Position numbers and translations under genes: made by a program. Below the pieces are notes generated by a model. That model was not told the DNA's origin. It ran no database searches and saw only the letters and a program-made list of their open reading frames with translations. Below are positions 1 through 5,836 of a stretch of 7,246 bases of DNA, one piece after another. Source of the stretch: Microcaldota archaeon (GTDB lineage Archaea; Micrarchaeota; Micrarchaeia; Anstonellales; Anstonellaceae); contig JAHFEC010000060.1 in the NCBI GenBank assembly GCA_023248665.1, positions 1-7,246 of the forward strand. The letters run 5' to 3'. Position 1 is the first letter of the stretch; each line of letters opens with the position of its first letter.

Positions 1-220
1 CGACGAGGACGGGATGCCCGTCTTCGGCCGTGATCTCGAAGGTCGTCCCGTTTTTTGGGACGGTCTTGGGACCCGACGGGGTCCGCAAGACCAGCGTGTG
101 GAGCGTCTCGTCGATGATGCGCCCAAAGAGGCCGATGAGGGCCGGGTTCGCGGCGCCGACGATGCGGGCTTCCTTGCCGATCCATTCTTCGACCATGAGC
201 TTGTCCATGATGTTGAGCAT
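1..220 (-). CDS. rnp1: RNase P protein component 1 (Rnp1/p29), N-terminal part
   Basis: Protein subunit of archaeal RNase P, related to eukaryotic Rpp29/Pop4. It helps the RNase P RNA remove the 5' leader of pre-tRNAs. The first 73 codons are visible; the gene continues past the left edge. Residues about 28-44 (LIGLFGRIIDETLHTLV) match the family's core pattern of a Gly-rich turn, then (V/I)(V/I)DET, then NTL. The following SGPKTVPKNGTTFEI fits the next strands of the Sm-like barrel. The position after L29 and aIF1, and presumably before S17, is the usual archaeal one. The start is ambiguous. ATG at 220 sits directly on the SD-like AGGTG and shares a base with the stop of an upstream 21-codon ORF (TGATG). 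The in-frame ATG at 208 has AGGTGAT 10 bases upstream. The family assignment is firm; the exact start is not. Confidence 0.9.
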   Translation of the reverse strand, partial: MLNIMDKLMVEEWIGKEARIVGAANPALIGLFGRIIDETLHTLVLRTPSGPKTVPKNGTTFEITAEDGHPVLV

Positions 221-285
221 CACCTTTCTTTTTCATCTCGTTTTTTCCATCCCGTTTTTGGCGTCATCCGATTTTTTGGCGTCAT
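220..285 (-). CDS. possible 21-residue basic microprotein or translational relay ORF
   Basis: A 21-codon ORF fills the whole gap between aIF1 and Rnp1. Its ATG overlaps the aIF1 stop codon (ATGA) and its own TGA overlaps the first ATG of Rnp1 (TGATG). The product is very basic and begins with an imperfect hexapeptide duplication, MTPKNR then MTPKTG, reflecting a 13-base direct repeat (ATGACGCCAAAAA) with an 18-base period. The second half is rich in Lys, Arg and Glu. It has no SD of its own beyond coupling to aIF1. It may be a real microprotein, a reinitiation relay that carries ribosomes across the gap, or a chance product of an A-rich spacer with a small duplication. I recognise no family. 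Confidence 0.3.
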   Translation of the reverse strand: MTPKNRMTPKTGWKKRDEKER

Positions 286-599
286 TCGAGTCCCATGCTG
301 ATGAACACGCTCTCGGCGGGGTATCCCATCGACACCAGCAGGGCTTTCATCTTCGTCAGATGGTTGCCCTGCAGGATGACGAGGCCGTCCTTGACGGTCC
401 CGCCGCACGCGAGCTTGTGCTTGAGTTCCTTGGCGCATTCGTCCAGCCGTTCGGCGTCCAGCCCTTCAAGGACCGTCACCAGTTTTTTGAATCGTTTCTT
501 CGTGGCATATACGCGGATCTTGCGCACGTCCTCTTTTTCGAGGATATCGCACGCGCAGATCTCCTTCATCAGACCGCATTTTGGACAAATCTCCGGCAC
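282..599 (-). CDS. translation initiation factor aIF1 (SUI1/eIF1 family)
   Basis: Archaeal counterpart of eIF1. It binds the 30S subunit near the P site and supports accurate start-codon selection. The protein has 105 residues, a normal length. Residues 5-17 hold four cysteines as CPxC and CAC (C5, C8, C15, C17), the putative metal-binding N-terminus of archaeal aIF1. The SUI1 fold follows, with the basic strand KKRFKKLVTVLEGL, the conserved LACGGTVKDG loop around residues 63-72 and the LQGNH motif near residues 76-80. The start codon is GTG at 599, set by a strong SD (GAGGTGA, 606-612) that includes the L29 stop codon, so translation is probably coupled to L29. Placement between L29 and Rnp1 is common in archaea. 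Confidence 0.95.
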   Translation of the reverse strand: MPEICPKCGLMKEICACDILEKEDVRKIRVYATKKRFKKLVTVLEGLDAERLDECAKELKHKLACGGTVKDGLVILQGNHLTKMKALLVSMGYPAESVFISMGLE

Positions 600-605
600 T
601 TGATT

Positions 606-612
606 TCACCTC
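606..612 (-). promoter_or_regulatory. ribosome binding site of aIF1
   Basis: GAGGTGA lies six bases before the GTG at 599 and is the longest match to the anti-SD in the window. It contains the TGA stop codon of L29, tying the two genes together and fixing the non-ATG start. Confidence 0.75.
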
Positions 613-953
613 GCTTGGGTTGGCTGGCCCGACGGCTTCGCGCCGGCGGGGGTCATCGCCTTATTCTCTTTTGCTTTATCGTTGGGGGCGGACGGCGCGC
701 CGGTTTTCGGCGCGGCGCCTTTTGCGGCCCGGCTTCCTTTCTTTCCAGCCGTGGCGCGGGCTTTCTGGTGCAGGTAGGTCAGGATGCGCGCGACGGTGTG
801 GCGCAACTCCTTGATCCGCCCGGGATTTGAGGAGCGACCGCCGCGCATCACGAGGCCGTGCTCGGTGTTGAGCTCCTTGCGGACCTCGAACAGGCGGGCC
901 TCGAGGGCTTCCTTGCCCATGCCTTTGAGTTCTTTCTTGCGGATGATAGCCAT
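606..953 (-). CDS. rpl29: 50S ribosomal protein L29 (uL29) with C-terminal extension
   Basis: Large-subunit protein near the peptide exit, next to L23. Residues 1-65 form the usual two-helix L29 hairpin: KELKGMGKEALEARLFEVRKE, the GLVMRGG loop with archaeal-type spacing, and NPGRIKELRHTVARILTYL at residues 43-61. The protein runs to 115 residues, whereas L29 is usually about 65-70. The extra 50 or so residues are low in complexity (Ala, Lys, Pro, Gly, Ser), basic and probably disordered. The start at ATG 953 has AGGT about nine bases upstream. The gene lies 23 bases after S3 and six bases before aIF1. The tail keeps the same high GC content as the core, so it looks like a genuine extension rather than read-through of a frameshift. 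Confidence 0.95.
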   Translation of the reverse strand: MAIIRKKELKGMGKEALEARLFEVRKELNTEHGLVMRGGRSSNPGRIKELRHTVARILTYLHQKARATAGKKGSRAAKGAAPKTGAPSAPNDKAKENKAMTPAGAKPSGQPTQAR

Positions 954-976
954 ACGTACGACCTTTCATGCCTGGT

Positions 977-1717
977 TTATCTCTTGTGCTTGGGCGGCGC
1001 CGAGCGGCGGCGCGGCGGGGAGGTGGCCCCCTTCATGGGGTCGGCCCCGTCATCGCTCTCCGAGCGCGGGGCGGAGCTTTCCGAGACATCCTCGGCCTGC
1101 GCGATGAGGTTGGGGATCTCCACCTTCTTGACTTCGCCCTTGTCCGGGAACACGGTTCCCGGAACGACGAGGCGGACATAGACGCCGATGGCACCGGCCT
1201 TGGGGTAGGCCGTGACGTGGGCCTCGTGCACGAGGCGGGCCGGCTCGCCGGCTTTCGGCACATAGCCGGCCGCGACGCGCAGCGCTTTGGAGCGGCCGCC
1301 TTTGCCGGCGATCTTGCCGGCCGCGATGATCTCGCCGCCGAGGGCGCCGTGGCTCATGATGTCGCGCAGGGCGGCATGCAGGATGGCACGGGGCTTCTTG
1401 CCCATCTCGATGAATCGGGAGACTTTCTTGGCGATGAGCCTCGGTTCGAGGTCCGGGTTCTTGGACTCCACCACCGATATCTGCGGGTTCTCCATCTTGA
1501 ACTCGCGGCTGATGGCGTCGGTGAGGTCGTGGATGGTCTTGCCCTTCTTGCCGATGACCCGGCCGGGCGTGGTGACCTCCACGGCGATGCGCGTGACCAT
1601 GGGAGTGCGCTGGATGTCCACGTGCGTGAAGCCCGCGCGGTCCAGCTCCTTCTCGAGGAAATTGGCGACCTGATAGCGCACGATGGCTTCTTCGACGAAT
1701 TTCTTCTCAATACCCAC
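977..1717 (-). CDS. rps3: 30S ribosomal protein S3 (uS3)
   Basis: Small-subunit head protein at the mRNA entry site. It has 246 residues. The N-terminal KH domain contains the GKKG loop at residues 56-59 within VTTPGRVIGKKGKTIHDL. The S3 C-terminal domain follows, including the stretch from GALGGEIIAAGKIAG to AAGYVPKAGEPARLV around residues 124-163. Residues beyond about 200 form a tail that is first acidic (SESDDGAD), then Pro/Arg/Lys-rich. I place the start at GTG 1717. It gives MGIEKKFVEE, matching the usual archaeal N-terminus, and lies five bases after AAGGTG. The GTG two codons upstream, at 1723, lies inside that SD. The gene begins 18 bases after the L22 stop. The family call is very secure; the start is probable. 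Confidence 0.95.
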   Translation of the reverse strand: MGIEKKFVEEAIVRYQVANFLEKELDRAGFTHVDIQRTPMVTRIAVEVTTPGRVIGKKGKTIHDLTDAISREFKMENPQISVVESKNPDLEPRLIAKKVSRFIEMGKKPRAILHAALRDIMSHGALGGEIIAAGKIAGKGGRSKALRVAAGYVPKAGEPARLVHEAHVTAYPKAGAIGVYVRLVVPGTVFPDKGEVKKVEIPNLIAQAEDVSESSAPRSESDDGADPMKGATSPPRRRSAPPKHKR

Positions 1718-1722
1718 ATTCA

Positions 1723-1728
1723 CACCTT
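1723..1728 (-). promoter_or_regulatory. ribosome binding site deciding the S3 start
   Basis: AAGGTG ends five bases before the GTG at 1717. The alternative GTG at 1723 is part of this motif and would leave no spacing, so the shorter S3 is preferred. Confidence 0.6.
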
Positions 1729-1735
1729 GTCAATG

Positions 1736-2479
1736 TTAATTGCGCACGGGCGCCGCCGTTGCGGCGGGCTCAAAAACTTTCTTGTCTTCGCGCTTCGGAG
1801 CCTCGGTTTTTTTCTCTTCGACCGGCTTGGCTTCGGTCTTTTTGGCCGCGATGGGCGATGAAACGGATGCCTTGGCTTCAGACGGTTTTAATTCCGGCTT
1901 GGTCTCTTTCTTTTCCTCGGCTTTCTTGGTCTCGGTCTTTTTCTCCTCGGCTTTCTTGGTCTCGGTCTTTTTCTCCTCGGCTTTCTTGGTTTCAGCCTTC
2001 TTGTCGTCTTTCTTGGCGTTCTTCGGTGCGGGAGGCGCCTTCAGCTCCTCAAGCACGACCTCGACGAACGCAGTCTCCAAATCCTGGCGGATGCGCCTTC
2101 CTTTCGGCGACATGCGCCCGAAGATGTCCTGCTTGTTGGCCTGGATGTGCGCGATCTTGCAGTCGCCCATGTTCCGGGAGACAGCGTTGGCCATCGCGTT
2201 CGCGATGAGGTCGCGCACGATCTTGGCGGATTTGACCGGCCAGCCGCCCTTCTTGCCGCCCAGCTCGCGCAAATGCCCGCGCCGCTTGTTGTAGTTGAAA
2301 TAACGCACCGGCCGCTCGCCGTCCGCCGCCTCGGTCAGGAACTGGAGCGCCTTGTCGGCGCGCCGGCCGCGCACGTTGGAGCAGACGTTGCAGAGGTCCT
2401 TGTAGCTGGCATTGACGCCATCCACTCGGGCACGCGCAACGCGTTCGTTCTTGGCGGGCTGGTATGCGTAGTTGGCCAT
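1736..2479 (-). CDS. rpl22: 50S ribosomal protein L22 (uL22) with 100-residue Lys/Glu-rich tail
   Basis: Lines the peptide exit tunnel and contacts 23S rRNA. Residues 1-146 are the archaeal L22 core, including ASYKDLCNVCSNVRGRRADKAL, the KRRGHLRELGGKKGGWPVKSAK segment of the beta hairpin region, HIQANKQDIFGRMSPKGRR around residues 111-129, and EVVLEE at the end. Residues 147-247 are a low-complexity Lys, Glu, Ala, Pro and Thr tail containing tandem KKAEEKKTET decapeptides. Archaeal L22 is typically near 150 residues, so the tail adds about two thirds of the core's length. It is probably disordered or helical and exposed to solvent. The start is ATG 2479, set by GTGAT four bases upstream; an in-frame GTG at 2488 is part of that SD. 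The S19 stop is 13 bases before the start. Confidence 0.95.
   Translation of the reverse strand: MANYAYQPAKNERVARARVDGVNASYKDLCNVCSNVRGRRADKALQFLTEAADGERPVRYFNYNKRRGHLRELGGKKGGWPVKSAKIVRDLIANAMANAVSRNMGDCKIAHIQANKQDIFGRMSPKGRRIRQDLETAFVEVVLEELKAPPAPKNAKKDDKKAETKKAEEKKTETKKAEEKKTETKKAEEKKETKPELKPSEAKASVSSPIAAKKTEAKPVEEKKTEAPKREDKKVFEPAATAAPVRN
1911..1997 (-). repeat. 30-bp tandem repeat inside the L22 tail
   Basis: Positions 1921-1950 and 1951-1980 are identical 30-base units. Partial copies lie on both sides: the last bases of a unit at about 1911-1920 and a diverging copy from 1981. Because 30 is a multiple of three, each unit adds one decapeptide (KKAEEKKTET) without breaking the frame. 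The perfect identity suggests recent duplication by slippage or unequal exchange. Confidence 0.9.
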
Positions 2480-2483
2480 GAGA

Positions 2484-2488
2484 ATCAC
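2484..2488 (-). promoter_or_regulatory. ribosome binding site deciding the L22 start
   Basis: GTGAT with four bases to the ATG at 2479. The 12 bases GTGATTCTCATG are identical to those before L4. The GTG within the motif is in frame and could be miscalled as the start. Confidence 0.65.
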
Positions 2489-2492
2489 ATGC

Positions 2493-2897
2493 TCACTTGA
2501 GCGGGATGAACTTCGAGCCGCGGGTGGCGCCGATGCCCGGTCCGGAGTGCAGCACGCGTCCGGTGGTGTGCGCAAAATCGCCGAGGCGTCCGCCGAGCTT
2601 GTCCACGGTGATGAGGACGGGCTTGAACGTCTTGCCATCGTGCACGCCGAACGTGAGGTCGAGCCACGAAGGCAGGATGGGCGCGTCGCGCAGGTGGGTG
2701 CGGATCGTCTTCTTGGGATTGGTCTTCTTGATTTGGGCCACGCGGCGGATGAACCGCTTGAGGACCGGGTTCTTCCCCGCCTCGGCGCGCTGGATGGCGC
2801 GGCGGCAACGGGAGGTCATGAGAGGCAGGGCCTCGTCCAGGCCCATGCCTTCGAGGTCTTTCTTGACCATGCCGCGGTATTTGTCGATGCGAACCAT
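2493..2897 (-). CDS. rps19: 30S ribosomal protein S19 (uS19)
   Basis: Small-subunit head protein of the intersubunit bridge region, partner of S13 and close to A-site tRNA. It has 134 residues, normal for archaea. Diagnostic segments are KKTIRTHLRDAPILPSWLDLTFGVHDGK at about residues 62-89, LGGRLGDFAHTTGRVLHSGPGIGATRGSKF around 101-130, and the terminal IPLK, as in archaeal S19 proteins. The archaeal/eukaryotic-type N-terminal extension (residues 1-60) is present and basic. The start at ATG 2897 has GGTGA four bases upstream. It lies 30 bases after L2 and 13 bases before L22. Confidence 0.97.
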   Translation of the reverse strand: MVRIDKYRGMVKKDLEGMGLDEALPLMTSRCRRAIQRAEAGKNPVLKRFIRRVAQIKKTNPKKTIRTHLRDAPILPSWLDLTFGVHDGKTFKPVLITVDKLGGRLGDFAHTTGRVLHSGPGIGATRGSKFIPLK

Positions 2898-2927
2898 ATA
2901 TTCACCAATTCATGTTTCATGCAAATG

Positions 2928-3665
2928 TTAATCCTTCGTCGTGCTCTTGCGCCGGCCCATGGATTTTGCGGCGATGTTGCCGACCTTGCGTCCGGGCGGG
3001 GCGCCGCGGCTGGTGGCCGAGCTGCGGCCCTTGTGGTGCTGCTTGCCGCCGAACGGATGAGTGTAGGCGGACATGTGCACGCCCCGGTTGACCGGCCACT
3101 TGCGGTTCTGGGCGTGCTTCTTGAAGAAATTCACGCCGGCTTTGAGCATCGGCCGCTCGAGCCGGCCGCCGCCGCAGGTGATGCCGATCTGCGCGCGGCA
3201 GGTCGGCTGCAGTTCCAGCGTGTGGCGGCTGGGCATGTTGACGTAGATGACGCGGGCCTCCTTGGAGGACACCACGGCGTACGAGCCGGGCGCGCGCACG
3301 AGCTTCCCGCCGTCGCCGGGGGAACGCTCGAGGTTGAAGATGTAGGCGCCTTCGGGAATCTGGGAGAGCGGGAGGACCGAGCCCAGCCGCAGGGGGGAGA
3401 CGGCGCCCGAGAACACCTCGTCGCCGATGGCGATGCCTTCGGGTGCGGGAAGGACGACGTCCTCGCCGTTGGTGAAGTGCACGCGCATGAGCACGGTCTG
3501 GTGGCCGGGGTTGTCGATGAACTCGCTCACCGCGCCGCGCAAGGAACCGCTCTTCTCGATGTCGTCGAGCAGGCGGTAGGCGATCTCGGCCTTGTATCGG
3601 TGGGACGGCGCGCGGTAGGCGCCCGAGCCCTTGCCCCGTCGTTGCTGTTTGAGCAGTTTACCCAT
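2928..3665 (-). CDS. rpl2: 50S ribosomal protein L2 (uL2)
   Basis: Large-subunit core protein near the peptidyl transferase centre, needed for subunit association and tRNA binding. It has 245 residues, normal for archaeal L2. The N-terminal MGKLLKQQRRGKGSGAYRAPSHR region and an OB/SH3-like core are followed by the conserved C-terminal segment THPFGGKQHHKG (202-213) and APPGRKVGNIAA (222-233). The normally invariant stretch just before the functionally important His reads MSAYTHPFGGK (198-208), where many archaea have MNAVDHPFGGG: the His (H203) is kept but the preceding Asp is Thr. The start at ATG 3665 is set by GTGAT at 3670-3674; the in-frame GTG at 3674 belongs to the SD. It follows L23 by 48 bases, one of the larger gaps in the cluster. 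Confidence 0.97.
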   Translation of the reverse strand: MGKLLKQQRRGKGSGAYRAPSHRYKAEIAYRLLDDIEKSGSLRGAVSEFIDNPGHQTVLMRVHFTNGEDVVLPAPEGIAIGDEVFSGAVSPLRLGSVLPLSQIPEGAYIFNLERSPGDGGKLVRAPGSYAVVSSKEARVIYVNMPSRHTLELQPTCRAQIGITCGGGRLERPMLKAGVNFFKKHAQNRKWPVNRGVHMSAYTHPFGGKQHHKGRSSATSRGAPPGRKVGNIAAKSMGRRKSTTKD

Positions 3666-3669
3666 AAAT

Positions 3670-3674
3670 ATCAC
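3670..3674 (-). promoter_or_regulatory. ribosome binding site deciding the L2 start
   Basis: GTGAT four bases before the ATG at 3665, which gives the expected MGK N-terminus. The GTG inside the motif is in frame and would add three residues (GTG-ATA-TTT). Confidence 0.65.
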
Positions 3675-3713
3675 ATGGTGAAGATTAAATCCTATTCATA
3701 CCTTGAATCATGC

Positions 3714-4034
3714 TCATACGATCTTGAGGGCCGCGGCGATGTCGTCCGCCTTGCCCTCCTTGAGGCGCACGTAGGCCTGCTTGAGCCCCTTGACCGTGAT
3801 TTTGGTGTTGACCGCCCCGACCTTGACCTTGAAGAGGCGCTCGACCTCCTTCTTGATCTGCGGCTTGGTGGCGTTCGGGGCCACGACGAACACGAGCTTG
3901 TTCTCCAGCTCGATCATGGCGATTGCGCGCTCGGTGGTGATTGGGTAGAGCAGGATGTTGCCCTCGGAGACGTGCGGAAGCGGGCGGGTGAACGTCTTGG
4001 CGACGACTTTCTTGGCAATCGGTTTGTTGACCAT
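3714..4034 (-). CDS. rpl23: 50S ribosomal protein L23 (uL23)
   Basis: Exit-tunnel rim protein and docking site for the signal recognition particle. Taken from ATG 4034 it has 106 residues. Residues 27-106 are the compact archaeal L23 fold: ILLYPITTERAIAMIELENKLVFVV, NATKPQIKKEVERLFKVKVGAVNT and ITVKGLKQAYVRLKEG. Archaeal L23 is commonly about 85 residues, and about 20 basic residues (MVNKPIAKKVVAKTFTRPL) precede the core here. ATG 4034 is preferred because TGAT lies four bases upstream, resembling the pattern before L2. In-frame alternatives at 4040 (ATG) and 4046 (GTG) would add two or four residues. It lies 22 bases after L4. Confidence 0.95.
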   Translation of the reverse strand: MVNKPIAKKVVAKTFTRPLPHVSEGNILLYPITTERAIAMIELENKLVFVVAPNATKPQIKKEVERLFKVKVGAVNTKITVKGLKQAYVRLKEGKADDIAAALKIV

Positions 4035-4056
4035 AAACATCAGCACATCGGTTCGT

Positions 4057-4863
4057 TCATTGCCGGGAGAGGCGCTTCTCGACGGCTTCGAGCGCGGACT
4101 TGGTGTAGGCGGCGAGGCGGCCGGCCTTGGCGCCGGGCGCGAGGTCGAGGACGCGCAGGTCGGACACGCTCACCACGTCGACGCCGGCGATGTTGCGGGC
4201 GGAGAGGGCGAGCTTGCAGTCCTTGTTCTCGACGACGACCAGCAGGCTCTTGGCCCGGCGCACGCCGCCCTTTCGCGAGCCCACGCCGGAGCGGGGGCGC
4301 GATATCCGCGAGCGGGCGAGGTCGGACGAGAGGCCGATGGTGGTGAAGAGCGTCTGGGCGTCCCGGGTCTTAAAGATGGATTCGGCCGACGCGTCGAGCA
4401 CGAGCGGCAGGGCGAGTTTCTCGCTCACCTTGTGCCCGCGCGCGAGCACGCGCTTGTGGCAGGACGTCGCGGAAATCGCGCAACGCAATGCCTTGGCATA
4501 TTCCTTCTTGTTGACTTTCTCGGTGAGCTTCTTGTCCACCTGCGGCGGGAAGGCCCGGCGCCCTTTCACCGATGACGGGATGCGGCGCACCTTGCCGAAG
4601 CGGCCCTTGGCGAGCACCTCGCGGGGCAGCATGGAGATGCCGTGGTTCTTGATGGAGCCGAAGTCCTCCTTGCGGCCTCGGTAGCGGGCCGACGTCTTGA
4701 GGCCGGCGAGCGGGTCGGCGCCCTTGGGCTGGTACTGCTCGGACTGGTCCGAGATGGCCGCGCGGGCGATGAGGTCGTCGCGCACGGTTTCCGAGAACAC
4801 CTCGGGCAGCTGCACTTCGCCGACCGTTTTTCCGGCGGCTCCATATACGGGGACTTTGGTCAT
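4057..4863 (-). CDS. rpl4: 50S ribosomal protein L4 (uL4, archaeal L4/L1e type)
   Basis: Large-subunit protein whose extended loop helps form the exit-tunnel constriction. It has 268 residues, the size of archaeal L4. The family shows in TSARYRGRKEDFGS (57-70), the basic loop KVRRIPSSVKGRRAFPPQVDKKL (91-113), NKKEYAKALRCAISAT (118-133), RPRSGVGSRKGGVRRAKSLLVVVE (189-212) and NIAGVDVV followed by LRVLDLAPGAKAGRLAAYTKSALEAVE near the C-terminus. The start is ATG 4863, four bases after GTGAT. The in-frame GTG at 4872 is part of the SD. It follows L3 by 27 bases. Bacterial L4 acts as an autogenous repressor of its operon; nothing in this window shows whether this archaeal protein does. Confidence 0.97.
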   Translation of the reverse strand: MTKVPVYGAAGKTVGEVQLPEVFSETVRDDLIARAAISDQSEQYQPKGADPLAGLKTSARYRGRKEDFGSIKNHGISMLPREVLAKGRFGKVRRIPSSVKGRRAFPPQVDKKLTEKVNKKEYAKALRCAISATSCHKRVLARGHKVSEKLALPLVLDASAESIFKTRDAQTLFTTIGLSSDLARSRISRPRSGVGSRKGGVRRAKSLLVVVENKDCKLALSARNIAGVDVVSVSDLRVLDLAPGAKAGRLAAYTKSALEAVEKRLSRQ

Positions 4864-4867
4864 GAGA

Positions 4868-4872
4868 ATCAC
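4868..4872 (-). promoter_or_regulatory. ribosome binding site deciding the L4 start
   Basis: GTGAT four bases before the ATG at 4863, within the same GTGATTCTCATG string that precedes L22. Confidence 0.65.
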
Positions 4873-4890
4873 GGGTGAGAATATCGTTCA

Positions 4891-5832
4891 TCATTGCTTG
4901 GATTCAAGCGAGATGCTGCGCAACTCGGGAGGCTTGACGACGTCTTTTCTCGCGGCCTTGCGCAAACGGATGAGGCGCTTGACCGGGCCACCGACCGAGC
5001 CGAGGATGAGGAAACACTCGTTCTTGAGCACGCCGTAGTGGGGGAAACCGCCCTTGCAGTTGACCTCGTCGGGTGCGGTGGTCTTCATGATGCGCTTGTT
5101 GAACTCGGTGCGCTTGTGGTAGCCCATCTGGCCGGGCATCGGGACCGTGTACTGCACGTATCCGGGATGCCACGCGCCCAAGGAGCCGATGTGGCGCACC
5201 TTGCCCGTGGCTTTGCGCCGCTGGGTGGCGGTGCCGAAACGCTTGACCGAGCCCTGCCAGCCCTTGCCCACGGTGACCGAGACGGTGTCCACGAACTCGC
5301 CGGGCTTGAAGACCTCGGAGGCCTTGACCTGCTTGCCCAAGATGCTTTTGGCGTATTCGAGCTTATCGGCCACATCCTTGCCGCCGACGGCAATCATCAT
5401 CTTCTCGGGCGACTTCTTGCCGAAGCCGCACTGGCCGGGAGAAGTATAAGCAAGAACGAAGATTTCAGAAACTTTATCGGCAGAAACAGAATTCTTTTTC
5501 TTGGATTTCATTCCGAGCTCTTTGAGGATTTTTTCGTCGGAGACGATCTCGTCGGCGACCACTTGGCCGACCTTCATGCCTCGGATGCCGTACACCGTCA
5601 TCGGCGGGGCCTCGACGATGGTGGCCGCCCCGTAGATTTCGTTTCCGGCGTTGGGCGACGTGGAGTCATCCACGTAGGAGATGGTGGTCATGCCGGCCTT
5701 GTAGCCCGCGAAACCCAAGAGGCGCTTGTCGCCGGCCTTTGGCCAGAAGCCCACGCGCGGCATCTGGTTGACGGCGCGCTTGCGCGGCCGGTAGCCGACC
5801 GAGCCTTTTTTGTGAGAATGACGTTTGCCCAT
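4891..5832 (-). CDS. rpl3: 50S ribosomal protein L3 (uL3)
   Basis: First gene of the ribosomal cluster. L3 is an early-assembly protein whose long finger reaches the peptidyl transferase centre. At 313 residues it is slightly shorter than many archaeal L3 proteins (about 330-360). Landmarks are the basic N-terminus MGKRHSHKKGSVGYRPRKR, GFAGYKAGMTTISYVDD (40-56), VTVGKGWQGSVKRFG (186-200), the W-finger region GSLGAWHPGYVQYTVPMPGQMGYHKRTEFNKR (about 217-247) and GSVGGPVKRLIRLR (278-291). The start is ATG 5832, after GTGAT at 5837-5841; a GTG at 5841 is part of that SD. Codons for about residues 114-131 strongly favour U in third position, unlike the C/G-ending codons around them. A structured leader lies upstream. 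Confidence 0.97.
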   Translation of the reverse strand: MGKRHSHKKGSVGYRPRKRAVNQMPRVGFWPKAGDKRLLGFAGYKAGMTTISYVDDSTSPNAGNEIYGAATIVEAPPMTVYGIRGMKVGQVVADEIVSDEKILKELGMKSKKKNSVSADKVSEIFVLAYTSPGQCGFGKKSPEKMMIAVGGKDVADKLEYAKSILGKQVKASEVFKPGEFVDTVSVTVGKGWQGSVKRFGTATQRRKATGKVRHIGSLGAWHPGYVQYTVPMPGQMGYHKRTEFNKRIMKTTAPDEVNCKGGFPHYGVLKNECFLILGSVGGPVKRLIRLRKAARKDVVKPPELRSISLESKQ

Positions 5833-5836
5833 TGAT

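Noticed and set aside
968..1861. 297-codon plus-strand open reading frame opposite S3
   Set aside because: It is antisense to S3 and to the L22 tail, with shadow-like composition; S3 is unambiguous.
3684..3690. TATA-like ATTTAAT in the 48-base gap between L23 and L2
   Set aside because: Its distance to the L2 ATG (about 22 bases) would put the transcript start at or after the start codon, and L2 has its own SD, which implies a leader. The site is also within a continuous operon, so chance AT-richness is likelier.
2472..4346. 624-codon open reading frame on the plus strand
   Set aside because: It lies antisense to L22, S19, L2, L23 and L4, all secure genes. Long antisense frames are expected in GC-rich DNA with C/G-ending codons. 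The translation is Arg/Gly/Ala/His-rich with no recognisable domain.
4894..5835. 313-codon plus-strand open reading frame exactly opposite L3
   Set aside because: It mirrors L3 codon for codon because the GC-rich third positions suppress stops on the opposite strand. No family pattern or SD supports it.
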